DNA of 64,000 bases from the NCBI RefSeq assembly GCF_019457905.1, contig NZ_JAHZSV010000012.1, forward strand, positions 120,326 through 184,325, written 5' to 3'. The notes under the pieces were generated by a model. The model made no database searches, was not told the origin of the DNA, and worked only from the letters and a program-made list of their open reading frames with translations. The stretch's first letter is position 1. Every line of letters starts with the position of its first letter. This document shows, one piece after another, positions 44,930 through 54,834 of the stretch. This stretch comes from Flagellimonas abyssi. Lineage in GTDB: Bacteria; Bacteroidota; Bacteroidia; Flavobacteriales; Flavobacteriaceae. Made by a program: the position numbers and the translations under genes.

Positions 44930-44954
44930 AACCCCGAGGTATCGCCCCGGGGTT
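44930..44954 (-). terminator. Intrinsic terminator of pnp
   Basis: AACCCCG / CGGGGTT stem with a T-rich tract on the minus strand, 29 bases beyond the pnp stop. Confidence 0.85.
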
Positions 44955-44982
44955 GTTTTTATAGTTTAGGATTTAGTTGAAA

Positions 44983-47217
44983 CTAATCCCTTCTTGGCTT
45001 TCTATCTCGGTTGCCACCTCTGCGGTCGCCACCACCTCTGCGATCACCACGGTCACCGCCTCTATCGTTGCGAGGTGGACGCTCTTGGTATCCTTCGGGT
45101 TTGGGCAACAAGGCTTTTCTTGATACCTTTTCCTTCTTGGTCCTTGGATCAAGACCGAAGTATTTTACATCAAAAACATCGCCCATATTCACAACATCGG
45201 ACACGTTTTCGGTACGTTCCCACGCCAATTCGGATACGTGGAGCAATACTTCGTTCCCAGGAGCTTCGGTATATTCTACCACGGCGCCAAAGTCAAGCAT
45301 CTTGATGACCTTCACTTCATAAACACTTCCCACTTCAGGTTTGAACATCAACGAATCGATTTTTGCCAATACGGCATCGATACCATTCTGATCTGTACCC
45401 AGGATTTCCACAATACCTTCTTCGGTATCAGGGTCCTCATTGATTACAATGGTAGTCTTGGTTGTTTTTTGAAGTTCTTGGATCACTTCGCCACCTTTAC
45501 CGATCAATGCTCCAATATATTCCCCAGGAATAACTCTGGTAACGATTTTTGGTGCGTAAGACTTCACTTCTGGTCTTGGAGCTTCAATGGTCTCTGTAAG
45601 TTTGCCCAAAATGTGCAATCTGCCATCTTTGGCTTGCATTAAAGCTTTCACCAAGATTTCGTAGGAAAGTCCTTTTACTTTGATGTCCATTTGGCAAGCG
45701 GTGATACCATCTGCAGTACCGGTCACCTTAAAGTCCATGTCTCCCAAGTGATCTTCATCACCCAAGATATCGGATAGTACGGCATATTTTCCGGTTTCGG
45801 TGTTGGTAATCAATCCCATGGCGATACCGGATACAGGTTTTTTCAATTGAACACCTGCGTCCATCAATGCCATGGTACCTGAACATACCGTAGCCATGGA
45901 AGAAGACCCATTGGACTCCAATACTTCGGAAACCACACGTACAGTATACGGGCAATCGGCAGGAATCATTCCTTTAAGGGCACGTTGTGCCAAGTTCCCG
46001 TGTCCTACTTCTCTACGGGATGTACCACGGATTGGTCGTGCTTCACCGGTGGAGAAAGGAGGGAAGTTATAATGCAAATAGAATGTTTCCTCGCCTTCGA
46101 AAGATGGCATATCAATTTGATTAGCCTCTCTGGAAGTTCCTAAGGTTACGGTTGCCAATGCCTGAGTTTCACCACGGGTAAAAATGGCTGAACCATGTAC
46201 GGAGGGTAAATAATCCACCTCGCACCAGATGGGACGAATTTCTGTGGTTTTACGACCGTCCAAGCGAAGTCCTTCCTCTAGAGTAAGGTTTCTGACCGCT
46301 TCTTTTTCGGCCTTGTAGAAGTATTTGGAAACCAAATCTCCAAACTCTTCCAATTCTTCTTCTGTAAACGTAGCTTTTACTTCTTCTTTGATAGCATCGA
46401 AGGCAGCACTGCGCTCATGCTTGGATGAACCGGCTTTTGCAACGGCATACACTTTATCATAAGTAAGGTCGTACACCTTTTTTTCAAGGTCGGCATCTTC
46501 GTTTTCCGGTTCGTATTCACGAACTTCTTTTTTACCGAAAGCTTCGGCCAATTTTACTTGCGCGGCACATTGAACCTTAATGGCTTCGTGGGCAAATTTG
46601 ATCGCTTCGACCATTTCCTCTTCGGAAATTTCGTTCATTTCCCCTTCTACCATCATTACAGAATCTGCAGAGGCACCGATGATCATGTCAATATCCGACT
46701 CCAGAAGTTGAGCTCTGGTCGGGTTGATGACGAATTCACCATTTACCCTACCTACACGAACTTCTGAAATGGCACATTCGAACGGAAAATCCGAAAGTTG
46801 AATGGCAGCTGAAGCGGCCAATCCGGCCATAGCATCCGGCATCACATCTTCGTCATGCGACATCAACTGAATCATCACTTGTGTTTCAGAATGATAATCT
46901 TTTGGGAACAATGGGCGAAGTACCCTATCCACCAAACGCATGGTCAATACTTCACCATCACTGGGTCTGGCCTCTCTTTTAAAGAAACCTCCAGGGTAAC
47001 GTCCTGCAGCAGCAAATTTTTCGCGGTAATCTACGGTAAGTGGCAAAAAGTCCACGTCCGAAGCTTTGTAATTGGAGACAACTGTACACAATAGCATACA
47101 CTTGCCAGATTGGACAACAACTGAGCCGTGGGCCTGCTTTGCCAGTTTTCCGGTTTCGATAGAAATCTCTCTACCGTCACCGAGGTCTATGACCTCTTTG
47201 AATGTCTTTGGAATCAT
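44983..47217 (-). CDS. pnp: Polyribonucleotide nucleotidyltransferase (PNPase)
   Basis: This 3'-5' phosphorolytic exoribonuclease acts in mRNA decay. Two RNase PH domains (with [16 protein letters not shown] and [25 protein letters not shown] motifs), a helical linker, a KH domain ([19 protein letters not shown]) and an S1 domain ([20 protein letters not shown]) occur in order. The C-terminal 35 residues are Arg/Gly/Asp-rich. 744 residues. It follows rpsO downstream on the same strand, the classic rpsO-pnp pairing. Confidence 0.97.
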   Translation of the reverse strand: MIPKTFKEVIDLGDGREISIETGKLAKQAHGSVVVQSGKCMLLCTVVSNYKASDVDFLPLTVDYREKFAAAGRYPGGFFKREARPSDGEVLTMRLVDRVLRPLFPKDYHSETQVMIQLMSHDEDVMPDAMAGLAASAAIQLSDFPFECAISEVRVGRVNGEFVINPTRAQLLESDIDMIIGASADSVMMVEGEMNEISEEEMVEAIKFAHEAIKVQCAAQVKLAEAFGKKEVREYEPENEDADLEKKVYDLTYDKVYAVAKAGSSKHERSAAFDAIKEEVKATFTEEELEEFGDLVSKYFYKAEKEAVRNLTLEEGLRLDGRKTTEIRPIWCEVDYLPSVHGSAIFTRGETQALATVTLGTSREANQIDMPSFEGEETFYLHYNFPPFSTGEARPIRGTSRREVGHGNLAQRALKGMIPADCPYTVRVVSEVLESNGSSSMATVCSGTMALMDAGVQLKKPVSGIAMGLITNTETGKYAVLSDILGDEDHLGDMDFKVTGTADGITACQMDIKVKGLSYEILVKALMQAKDGRLHILGKLTETIEAPRPEVKSYAPKIVTRVIPGEYIGALIGKGGEVIQELQKTTKTTIVINEDPDTEEGIVEILGTDQNGIDAVLAKIDSLMFKPEVGSVYEVKVIKMLDFGAVVEYTEAPGNEVLLHVSELAWERTENVSDVVNMGDVFDVKYFGLDPRTKKEKVSRKALLPKPEGYQERPPRNDRGGDRGDRRGGGDRRGGNRDRKPRRD

Positions 47218-47401
47218 AAAATTGATCTTACCTAACCTCTAAGGTCAGGCTGTTAAACTTTGGTCTACCGCCATCCGGGCGGTCGGGTTGTGTTGTTGTT
47301 GTGTGTGCCTTGGGCACTTGACCAATGAAAAACTATTTTGTAGCTTTTTGTGTTTGCCCGATTTCCCGGGACTTTTTGTTGAAATAAATTCAACCAAAAC
47401 A

Positions 47402-47426
47402 AAGGGGAAGCCTTAGCCTCCCCTTG
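47402..47426 (-). terminator. Hairpin between rpsO and pnp
   Basis: AAGGGGAAGCC... / GGCTCCCCTT-type hairpin 6 bases beyond the rpsO stop, followed on the minus strand by TTTGTTTTGG. It would end or attenuate the rpsO transcript before pnp. Confidence 0.7.
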
Positions 47427-47431
47427 TGTTT

Positions 47432-47701
47432 TTATTTTCTAATACCTAATTCTTTGATCAAGGTACGGTATTTTGCAATATCTTTTTTCTTTAGATAATC
47501 CAAAAGACTACGTCTTTTACCTACCAATGCAACCAAGGAGCGCTCGGTGTTGTAATCTTTGTGGTTTCTCTTAAGGTGTTCTGTCAAATGGTTGATACGG
47601 TGCGTGAACAATGCAATTTGTCCTTCCGTAGAACCGGTGTTGCTCTCAGAGCCGCCGTGTTTCTTAAAAATCTCGGCTTTAACTTCTTTTGTTAAATACA
47701 T
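47432..47701 (-). CDS. rpsO: 30S ribosomal protein S15
   Basis: 89 residues, full length. Diagnostic segments are GSTEGQIALFTHRINHLTEHLKRN, then HKDYNTERSLVALVGKRRSLLDYLKK, which contact the 16S rRNA central domain. Upstream of pnp as in many bacteria; S15 often autoregulates through its mRNA leader. Confidence 0.97.
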   Translation of the reverse strand: MYLTKEVKAEIFKKHGGSESNTGSTEGQIALFTHRINHLTEHLKRNHKDYNTERSLVALVGKRRSLLDYLKKKDIAKYRTLIKELGIRK

Positions 47702-47840
47702 TCCAATATTATTTAAATGATTTTTATGTATTGATTGACCTTCAATCAGCGTGCAAAGATATGCTTTTATTCGAAATCAAAAGATTTATTGGAAAAATAT
47801 TTACATGTTGGCATGGCCTGTAAATGCCCCGATTAAAATC

Positions 47841-47868
47841 AAAAAGCCCCGAATTCGGGGCTTTTTTT
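47841..47868 (-). terminator. Terminator between accD and rpsO
   Basis: AAAAAGCCCCGAA and TTCGGGGCTTTTT form an almost loopless 13-bp palindrome adjoining the accD stop, with T-runs in both directions. Confidence 0.85.
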
Positions 47869-48727
47869 AGTTTCGTACAGGTTGATTGGTAATCAAGTCT
47901 ATATATAGATTTATTTTTTTCTTCAAGTCCCTGCGGTGTGTGATAAAATCCAAAAATCCGTGCTCTTTCAAGAATTCGGATGTTTGGAAACCATCGGGAA
48001 GGTCTTTTCCTGTAGTATCCTTTACCACCCTTGGTCCGGCAAAACCGATAAGGGCACCTGGTTCGGCAATGTTAATGTCCCCCAACATAGCGTACGATGC
48101 GGTAGTTCCCCCTGTCGTAGGGTCTGTACATAAAGAAATGTACGGAATCTTGGCATCGGCCAATTGGGCCAACTTAGCTGATGTTTTGGCCAACTGCATC
48201 AAAGATAGTGCGGCTTCCATCATACGGGCACCTCCGGATTTGGAAATCATCACAAATGGAATTTTCTTCCTTTTTGCGACATCAATGGCGCGGGAAATCT
48301 TTTCCCCTACCACACTTCCCATCGATCCCCCGATAAAAGCAAAATCCATACAGGCCACAACAATATCCTTCCCATCGGATTTCCCGACAGCTGTTCGAAC
48401 AGCGTCTTTTAACCCTGTTTTTTGCTGGGCCGCTTTTAAACGATCGGAGTATTTTTTGGTATCCTCGAACTTCAAAGGGTCCTTGGCGGTCATTTTTGTG
48501 TCAAGCTCACGGAACTTGTTGTCATCAAAAAGAATCTCAAAATATTCTTTGCTTCCTATACGTACGTGATAATCATCCTCTGGACTTACATAAAAGTTTT
48601 TGGCCAGATCTTCGGCCTCGACAATCTTACCGGTAGGGGATTTGTACCAGAGCCCCTTGGGGGTGTCCTTTTTTTCCTCCGTAGCGGTCTGTATTCCTTT
48701 TTCCTTTCTTTTAAACCAAGACGACAT
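47867..48727 (-). CDS. accD: Acetyl-CoA carboxylase carboxyltransferase subunit beta
   Basis: 286 residues of the crotonase-like carboxyltransferase beta subunit for malonyl-CoA synthesis. The core ([62 protein letters not shown]) is intact. The usual four-Cys zinc ribbon near the N-terminus is degenerate: the positions read YKSPTG and VSPEDD, without any Cys. I recall this from other Flavobacteriaceae. It follows fbaA on the same strand with a 27-base gap. Confidence 0.95.
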   Translation of the reverse strand: MSSWFKRKEKGIQTATEEKKDTPKGLWYKSPTGKIVEAEDLAKNFYVSPEDDYHVRIGSKEYFEILFDDNKFRELDTKMTAKDPLKFEDTKKYSDRLKAAQQKTGLKDAVRTAVGKSDGKDIVVACMDFAFIGGSMGSVVGEKISRAIDVAKRKKIPFVMISKSGGARMMEAALSLMQLAKTSAKLAQLADAKIPYISLCTDPTTGGTTASYAMLGDINIAEPGALIGFAGPRVVKDTTGKDLPDGFQTSEFLKEHGFLDFITHRRDLKKKINLYIDLITNQPVRN

Positions 48728-48754
48728 GCAATCAATATTTAGTTAGACAAAGGC

Positions 48755-49822
48755 TTACAAAGTGTTTACGTTGTTCAGGTCCTCGAATGCCTTTTTAAGA
48801 CGGGCAATAAAGGTTTTTTCTCCTTCTCGAAGCCATACACGTGGATCGTAGTGTTTTTTGTTGGGTTGGTCATCACCATCAGGATTACCGATCTGCGCTT
48901 GAAGGTAATCTCTCTTTCCTTGGATGTAATCGCGAACACCTTCCAAGAATGCGTATTGCAAATCGGTATCGATGTTCATTTTGATTACGCCGTAACCGAT
49001 GGCTTCCCTTATCTCTTCAACAGTAGAACCGGAACCTCCGTGGAATACAAAATCGATATGGTTGTGCTCCACTCCGTATTTTTCGGTGATGAACTCTTGG
49101 GAGTTCTTAAGGATTTTTGGAGTCAGTTTTACGTTTCCTGGCTTATAAACACCGTGTACGTTACCAAATGCCGCGGCAATGGTGAATCTTGGGCTTACTT
49201 TGGAAAGTTCTTCGTAAGCGTAGGCCACTTCTTCTGGTTGGGTGTACAATTTGGAATCGTCCACATCGGTATTGTCCACACCGTCTTCTTCACCTCCGGT
49301 AATTCCCAACTCTATTTCCAAGGTCATATCCATTTTGCTCATGCGCTCAAGATATTTCTTGCAGGTTTCAATGTTTTCCTCAATCGGCTCTTCGGAAAGG
49401 TCGATCATGTGTGAACTGAACAATGATTTGCCAGTTTCTTTATAATGTTTTTCGCTAGCGTCCAAAAGCCCATCGATCCAAGGCAATAATTTTTTGGCGC
49501 AGTGGTCTGTATGAAGGATTACGGTGGCACCGTAAGCTTCGGCCAATTGATGTACGTGCTTGGCACCTGCAACTGCACCTAAAATGGCAGCTTTTTGGTC
49601 TTCGTTGGATAATCCTTTACCTGCGTTGAACTGGGCACCTCCGTTAGAGAATTGGATGATAACGGGAGAGTTCAATGTGGCAGCGGTTTCCATAACGGCG
49701 TTGATGCTATCGGAACCGATCACATTTACCGCAGGGAGTGCGTATCCGTTTTCTTTTGCGTGGTTGAAAATTGCCTGTACTTCATCACCGGTAGCGACAC
49801 CGGGCTTGATATTGTGGGACAT
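48755..49822 (-). CDS. fbaA: Class II fructose-bisphosphate aldolase
   Basis: This zinc-dependent aldolase cleaves or forms fructose-1,6-bisphosphate. Metal-binding segments include LHTDHCAKKLLPWIDGLL, ELGITGGEEDGVDN and FHGGSGSTVEEI, with KMNIDTDLQYA near the C-terminus. 355 residues, the class IIA length. Likely co-transcribed with accD. Confidence 0.96.
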   Translation of the reverse strand: MSHNIKPGVATGDEVQAIFNHAKENGYALPAVNVIGSDSINAVMETAATLNSPVIIQFSNGGAQFNAGKGLSNEDQKAAILGAVAGAKHVHQLAEAYGATVILHTDHCAKKLLPWIDGLLDASEKHYKETGKSLFSSHMIDLSEEPIEENIETCKKYLERMSKMDMTLEIELGITGGEEDGVDNTDVDDSKLYTQPEEVAYAYEELSKVSPRFTIAAAFGNVHGVYKPGNVKLTPKILKNSQEFITEKYGVEHNHIDFVFHGGSGSTVEEIREAIGYGVIKMNIDTDLQYAFLEGVRDYIQGKRDYLQAQIGNPDGDDQPNKKHYDPRVWLREGEKTFIARLKKAFEDLNNVNTL

Positions 49823-49852
49823 AGTTATATTGGTTTCGAATTAAATAGGGAA

Positions 49853-49860
49853 CAAAAGTA
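49853..49860 (-). promoter_or_regulatory. Bacteroidota -7 element before fbaA
   Basis: TACTTTTG on the minus strand, an exact TAnnTTTG match about 30 bases before the fbaA ATG; no TTG stands at the expected -33 position. Confidence 0.4.
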
Positions 49861-49874
49861 ATAAATTATTTGCT

Positions 49875-52463
49875 CTAGAAAGGATAATTGATACCTATGT
49901 TAAAGGCAGCTTGTTTAAAGTTGTACCCATCAAACCAGCGATCGGACCCAACTTTTGCCGGATTGTAGGTCTTGAAGCCTACGTCCAGCCTAAAGACAAA
50001 ATAGGTGAAATCGTACCGCAGACCCACGCCGGTACCCAATGCAAGGTCACCCAAAGAAGAGAACCCTGTGAAAATGGCGTCGGGATTTGTCTCGCTGTCG
50101 AAAACGTTCCAAATGTTGCCCGCATCCGCAAAAAGGGCACCTTTTACATCGCCTGCTATCGGGAAACGATATTCCAGGTTCAGCGCAATTTTCAGGTTTG
50201 CTTCGTTAAAATCATTGATATTGTCTGTTTTTCCGGGACCAAGCTCGTAAGCGTTCCAAGCACGGTTGTCGTTGGATCCCCCGGCGAAGTAACTTCGAAC
50301 AAAGGGAATGTTGTCCGAGTTGCCATACGGAATGGCCAGGCCAGTAAAACTTCTAAAGGCAATCACCTGTGAACCTCCAATTTCCCAATGCCGAATGTAA
50401 TCGAACTCGGTTTTTACATATTGGGAGTAGGGGACACTGAAAACTAGGTTCTGTCCATTGTCATTTTTATTGAAGGGAATTACGTTGGTGAGCAATGATA
50501 GCATGGCTCCGGCGCTTTCAACTTTAATTCGATATTGATAAAAATCGAGGTCGTTGATGCCTGATTTACTATTCTTCGTATGAGTGAAATTGGTGGCGAA
50601 AATAAGGTTGTTTTCCGTTAATCTTCTGCGCCTTTCCTCAATGCTGTTGACCAACTCCTTATCCTCCGCACTTACAGGAATCGAATCATTCAATATGTTT
50701 CTAACAAAACCATTCGCGCCAGTTGGGATGCTTAGTACCGGTTCATCATCAACATCTTCCAAAGGTCTGAAGTATTGTGAATATTGCGGATTGTCCTGAA
50801 ATTGGTCGGCAACCCTGTTCAAGTTGGAAAATGTATTTCTGTATACGTTGTAAAAATTATCGGGATTTACGTTTCTTACAAATTCGACATTGAGCAGTTC
50901 AATATTGTTTTTCAACCTTTCGGAAGGTGTCCAATTAAAGGAAAGTATGGAGTTTAGGGATTGCTTGTCTAGCCCAATGTTTCGTTGGAAATTGGTACCT
51001 GCCGACAATCGGGTCTGGGGCAACATGTAATAAGGAATGATGCCTTCTGTATTGAAGGGGAGCCAGATGCGGGGAAAGGTGATATTGACATCTCCACCGA
51101 GTTCCGATGTAAAATTTCCATCCGATAGGGAGGCATCACTCAATAAACCGATGGAACCCCTTGCAGAAATGTTCAATGTCTCCGCGCCCCCAAAAACGTT
51201 CCTTGTGATAACGGATGCACTAAAAGCAGTTCCCACCTGTTGAATGTTGGAATGGGTAACGTCAAAGTTCAGGTTCAAAGAATATTTGGGCTTGGCCGCT
51301 AGATAGATGTTTGTTTCCAGTTGTGTTTGGGTGGAGTCCGGAATAAACTCAATGTTAGGGTATTTAAAAGTATTAAGGTTGGTGATTTGTCGGTAGGTAC
51401 GTATCCTGTCCAAATCACGATAAATACTGTCTTTTTCAAAGAAAATGGCATCGGTCAGTGCTTTGGGGCGATATCTGAGCTTTCCACTATAAATTATGTT
51501 GTGGTTGTCGTATTCAAGAGTTTTTAGGGAGTCTGAGTTTCCGTTCAGGTCATAATCAGCATATATATTGATTTTTCTGTGCCGTGCCACTTTGTAGGGC
51601 ATATTGGCATCGGTACTATCGTTGGTGCTCCTAAACTTTCGGATGTTCAGTTCCACATCCATCAATTGGTCGTCCGAAGCTTGGGTGGTATCCCTAAATA
51701 TATTGTAGTTTATTGAGCTTTCTTGGAAATTGTAGACTCCAGAATTTCTGAAAAGTGTGGTAAGGCGCTCTCGCTCCAAAGTGAAATTGTCCAGGTCAAA
51801 TTGTTGCCCTTGCTTGACAAAGCTTCTGTTTGCCGATTTTTTGTAAATGGAATCCAGTTCGGGGGAGGTGATGTTTTTTTGTATCGTGTCCACAATGTAG
51901 GGCTTGTTCAATGTGACACGGTATTCTATCTGCGCTTTTTTTGCGTTTTTACCTTCAATTATCTCATACTCCCCGGTGTTGTTAAAATAACCCTTGCTAT
52001 TGTAGTAAGATTCGAGCTTGCTTACGGATTTGTTGGTTTTGGTGGTATCGATGATTACGGGAGGTTCGCCGATCCTTTTCAGAAATTCGCTATATCCCTT
52101 TACTAAAAACGATTCCTGTAATCTGTAAACCTGTTTTTCGGACAGTAGATTGTTCAATCGTTTTTCCCTTTTTTCTTTTCTGTTGAGCCAATCTTCGAAT
52201 GAAGAATCGGGGTTTTCCTTGGCTAGATTGTAAAGGTTCAATTTTAAAGGATACCCAAGTACACTGCTGTTGGGCTTTTGGCTGATCAGGCCTTTGATTT
52301 CGCTACTGGCGACCTTTTCTTCATCTACCAAAATAGTGTTCTTGGTGAGCAATAATTCATCCTCTCCGACCTTTTTTAAGGTATTGCAACCTAAAATGCT
52401 GAGCAAAAGCAACAATAATCCTATTTTTGCCAAGTTGCCCGTTACACCAGAATAACCACTCAT
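49875..52463 (-). CDS. Omp85/TamA-like outer-membrane protein, lipoprotein form
   Basis: The frame opens at 52505, but the ATG at 52463 gives a lipoprotein signal (LLLLLLSILGC) and 862 residues. POTRA-like domains fill the N-terminal part and an Omp85 surface-antigen barrel the C-terminal half (RSYFAGGSNDNRAWNAYELGPG, VKGALFADAGNIW, GVGLRYDFTYFVFRLDVGF), ending in a terminal beta-strand with aromatic Phe. It is the TamA-like family of Bacteroidota, thought to help insert outer-membrane proteins. It is divergent from the SpoU gene, with start codons only 24 bases apart. Confidence 0.88.
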   Translation of the reverse strand: MSGYSGVTGNLAKIGLLLLLLSILGCNTLKKVGEDELLLTKNTILVDEEKVASSEIKGLISQKPNSSVLGYPLKLNLYNLAKENPDSSFEDWLNRKEKREKRLNNLLSEKQVYRLQESFLVKGYSEFLKRIGEPPVIIDTTKTNKSVSKLESYYNSKGYFNNTGEYEIIEGKNAKKAQIEYRVTLNKPYIVDTIQKNITSPELDSIYKKSANRSFVKQGQQFDLDNFTLERERLTTLFRNSGVYNFQESSINYNIFRDTTQASDDQLMDVELNIRKFRSTNDSTDANMPYKVARHRKINIYADYDLNGNSDSLKTLEYDNHNIIYSGKLRYRPKALTDAIFFEKDSIYRDLDRIRTYRQITNLNTFKYPNIEFIPDSTQTQLETNIYLAAKPKYSLNLNFDVTHSNIQQVGTAFSASVITRNVFGGAETLNISARGSIGLLSDASLSDGNFTSELGGDVNITFPRIWLPFNTEGIIPYYMLPQTRLSAGTNFQRNIGLDKQSLNSILSFNWTPSERLKNNIELLNVEFVRNVNPDNFYNVYRNTFSNLNRVADQFQDNPQYSQYFRPLEDVDDEPVLSIPTGANGFVRNILNDSIPVSAEDKELVNSIEERRRRLTENNLIFATNFTHTKNSKSGINDLDFYQYRIKVESAGAMLSLLTNVIPFNKNDNGQNLVFSVPYSQYVKTEFDYIRHWEIGGSQVIAFRSFTGLAIPYGNSDNIPFVRSYFAGGSNDNRAWNAYELGPGKTDNINDFNEANLKIALNLEYRFPIAGDVKGALFADAGNIWNVFDSETNPDAIFTGFSSLGDLALGTGVGLRYDFTYFVFRLDVGFKTYNPAKVGSDRWFDGYNFKQAAFNIGINYPF

Positions 52464-52487
52464 AGAAGCCAAAAATACACGATTTAG

Positions 52488-53207
52488 ATGGTTACAAAAA
52501 ACCAAATTAAGCTAGTTGTTAGCCTAAAGCAAAAAAAGTACCGATCTCAACATGGACTATTCGTTGTAGAGGGTGAAAAGCTCGTGAACGAATTGTTGAA
52601 TGCGGGTTTTAAAACTTACCAGATTTTTGTGGATGATACTGATTTTCTTCAAAAATTTGAGCAGGCTGAAGTGGTTCCGGGAAAAACATTGAAACAGATG
52701 AGCAGCTTAACGCATCCGAGTGGTATACTCGGTGTTTTTCGTATGAAGGATTCCGAAGCTTTGGATTTGGACGATTGGGTTGTGGTTTTGGATGCTGTTC
52801 GAGACCCTGGGAATATGGGAACCATTGTTCGACTATGTGATTGGTTTGGGATTAAACGATTAGTCTGTTCAACGGATACCGTGGACTGCTATAATCCAAA
52901 AGTGTTGCAGGCCACTATGGGCTCTATTGCAAGGGTAAATGTTGAATACACTGATTTGATAACCTTTTTGGACAAAACGGATATGTCGATTTATGGTGCC
53001 TACATGGATGGTGAGCCGGTTTATGGTTCCAATTTGGCGGAAAAAGGTGTTTTGGTAATGGGCAACGAAGCCAATGGCGTTTCTGCTGAAGTTGGAAAAT
53101 TCATCACCAAAAAAATCTCCATCCCGCAATTTGGTGCAACTACTACGGAAAGTTTAAATGTGGCCACGGCCACTGCAATTCTTCTCAACGAAATCCGCAG
53201 GGAATAG
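52488..53207 (+). CDS. SpoU/TrmH-family RNA 2'-O-methyltransferase
   Basis: 239 residues. An N-terminal substrate-binding part (KYRSQHGLFVVEGEKLVNELL) is followed by the knotted SPOUT fold with motifs DAVRDPGNMGTIVRLCDWFG, VLVMGNEANGVS and IPQFGATTTESLNVATATAI. It methylates rRNA or tRNA ribose; the exact site is unknown. It is transcribed divergently from the Omp85 gene. Confidence 0.93.
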   Translation: MVTKNQIKLVVSLKQKKYRSQHGLFVVEGEKLVNELLNAGFKTYQIFVDDTDFLQKFEQAEVVPGKTLKQMSSLTHPSGILGVFRMKDSEALDLDDWVVVLDAVRDPGNMGTIVRLCDWFGIKRLVCSTDTVDCYNPKVLQATMGSIARVNVEYTDLITFLDKTDMSIYGAYMDGEPVYGSNLAEKGVLVMGNEANGVSAEVGKFITKKISIPQFGATTTESLNVATATAILLNEIRRE

Positions 53208-53208
53208 G

Positions 53209-53907
53209 CTATTCAAAAGTAAAATTGATAAAGATTCCGCGGGTGCGCATGGCAGCAATGTTACCTGTCCAAGGGCTATTGGGGTCGGCATCGGGAACCA
53301 ACTCGTCCGTTAAGGCAAAAACACCTCGAATGGATGGTGTGAACTTAAAGTATTCGGTGTAAAAATCAATTCCAAACCCAACTTCGTACCCGTAAACATT
53401 TTGTTTCATCCTAAACTGGCCACTGCTGTTGTCATCCAAACTATCTTCGTTGCTTCCCAAGTTAATGGAGGTGTAAACCCCGCCAACAATAAACGGTCTC
53501 CAGTTTCCGATTCTTCGGGTACTGGCCTTCAACAATAAAGGGAATCGAATGTAGGTGGAACGCACTTCGCGAAGCGCATCATTCTCCGTAGTAAATCCAG
53601 GGAAGCCCAATGTTCTTGCAGTGTAGAGCAGTCCCGGTTCAAAACGGGCATCCAAAAACTCATTTATTCGAAGCTCCCCGATCAAGCCAACGTTGAATCC
53701 GAGACTTTTGTCCACCAATATATCTTGGCCAATATCGTCTTTGTACTCAAATTGAAAATCGTATTGGTTAAAACCTAGATAATATCCCCAGTTCAAAAAT
53801 TTCTTGTCCTCGTTTTGAAGGTTGAGGATGGGGTCGCTTCCAAATTGGGCAACGGCCATTTGGTTCGATAATACGATAAGTCCAAATAGGATTAGGAGAT
53901 TTTTCAT
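53209..53907 (-). CDS. porT: PorT-like outer-membrane beta-barrel protein
   Basis: From ATG 53907 a signal peptide (LLILFGLIVLSNQMAVAQ) precedes an eight-stranded barrel-like sequence of about 215 residues. The FLNWGYYLGFNQYDFQFEYK region matches what I remember of PorT/SprT, a component needed for type IX secretion and gliding in Bacteroidota, and the gene neighbouring menG/ubiE is the conserved arrangement. It sits immediately downstream of the methyltransferase with a few bases between the reading frames. Confidence 0.82.
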   Translation of the reverse strand: MKNLLILFGLIVLSNQMAVAQFGSDPILNLQNEDKKFLNWGYYLGFNQYDFQFEYKDDIGQDILVDKSLGFNVGLIGELRINEFLDARFEPGLLYTARTLGFPGFTTENDALREVRSTYIRFPLLLKASTRRIGNWRPFIVGGVYTSINLGSNEDSLDDNSSGQFRMKQNVYGYEVGFGIDFYTEYFKFTPSIRGVFALTDELVPDADPNSPWTGNIAAMRTRGIFINFTFE

Positions 53908-53911
53908 CAAT

Positions 53912-54640
53912 CTATTTTGAAGCAACATAAATGGATGCTACACCCATTGTTTGTGGTTTGTTCTCTATTCCTATAAACCCGATTTTCTTCAAAATATTGT
54001 TGAAAGCCTGTCCATGAGGAAAAACAGAAGCGGATTCACTCAAATATTTGTAAGCCGACCTATCTTTTGAGAACAAGTTTCCAATAGAAGGAAGCACGTA
54101 TTTTGTGTAGATTCTATAACCCTGTTTGAATGGGGTTTTGGTAGGTACGGAAGTTTCCAAGACCACAAAATGTCCTTCGGGCTTCAAGACCCTATAGATT
54201 TCTTCCAGCCCTTTTTCCAGGTTTTCAAAGTTTCGGACACCAAATGCCACGGTGATGGCATCAAAGGAATTATCCTCAAAGGGAAGGTTCTCACTGTCCC
54301 CAACGACCATTTCAATGGTGTTCTGTAAATTTTTGTTGGATACTTTTTTCTTGCCGACCTCCAGCATACCGGGAGACAGGTCAAGGCCAATGATTTTGGT
54401 TGCACCTGTTTTGGCCATGGCTATGGCAAGGTCTCCGGTGCCGGTGGCTATATCCAGAATGGAATCGGGGGACTTCTCTTTTAAAAAGGCTACTATTTTC
54501 TTGCGCCACTTAACATCTGTTCCAAAGGAGATAATGCGGTTAAGCCCATCGTAGTTCCCCGAAATGTTATCGAACATTTGCTTTACTTGCTCCTTTTTGC
54601 CGAGCTCAGATTCTTTGTAAGGTTTCACCTTTTCCGACAT
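53912..54640 (-). CDS. menG/ubiE: Demethylmenaquinone C-methyltransferase
   Basis: This SAM-dependent methyltransferase performs the last step of menaquinone synthesis. The start at ATG 54640 ([12 protein letters not shown]) is preferred over an upstream in-frame ATG. SAM motif [30 protein letters not shown], and the family blocks [15 protein letters not shown] and [13 protein letters not shown] are present. 242 residues. Confidence 0.95.
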   Translation of the reverse strand: MSEKVKPYKESELGKKEQVKQMFDNISGNYDGLNRIISFGTDVKWRKKIVAFLKEKSPDSILDIATGTGDLAIAMAKTGATKIIGLDLSPGMLEVGKKKVSNKNLQNTIEMVVGDSENLPFEDNSFDAITVAFGVRNFENLEKGLEEIYRVLKPEGHFVVLETSVPTKTPFKQGYRIYTKYVLPSIGNLFSKDRSAYKYLSESASVFPHGQAFNNILKKIGFIGIENKPQTMGVASIYVASK

Positions 54641-54701
54641 AGCTTTTATTTGCTGGCAAATATACAACTTAGGATAGGGGATGCGGACAAAAATATTTGT
54701 G

Positions 54702-54709
54702 TAATTTTG
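54702..54709 (+). promoter_or_regulatory. Bacteroidota -7 element before trkA
   Basis: TAATTTTG fits TAnnTTTG and lies 125 bases upstream of trkA in the gap from menG. No -33 TTG at the right spacing was found, so support is partial. Confidence 0.35.
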
Positions 54710-54834
54710 CCCTCCAAAGGGATTTATTTTCCGTATTTGGTTAAAAGTATGGAGTTTACGTTTAGCATACCATTCTTAGTATCGTTTGCAGCGTGCAAAA
54801 CGAGGTTATTTAAGAACACATCCTATTCTATTCA

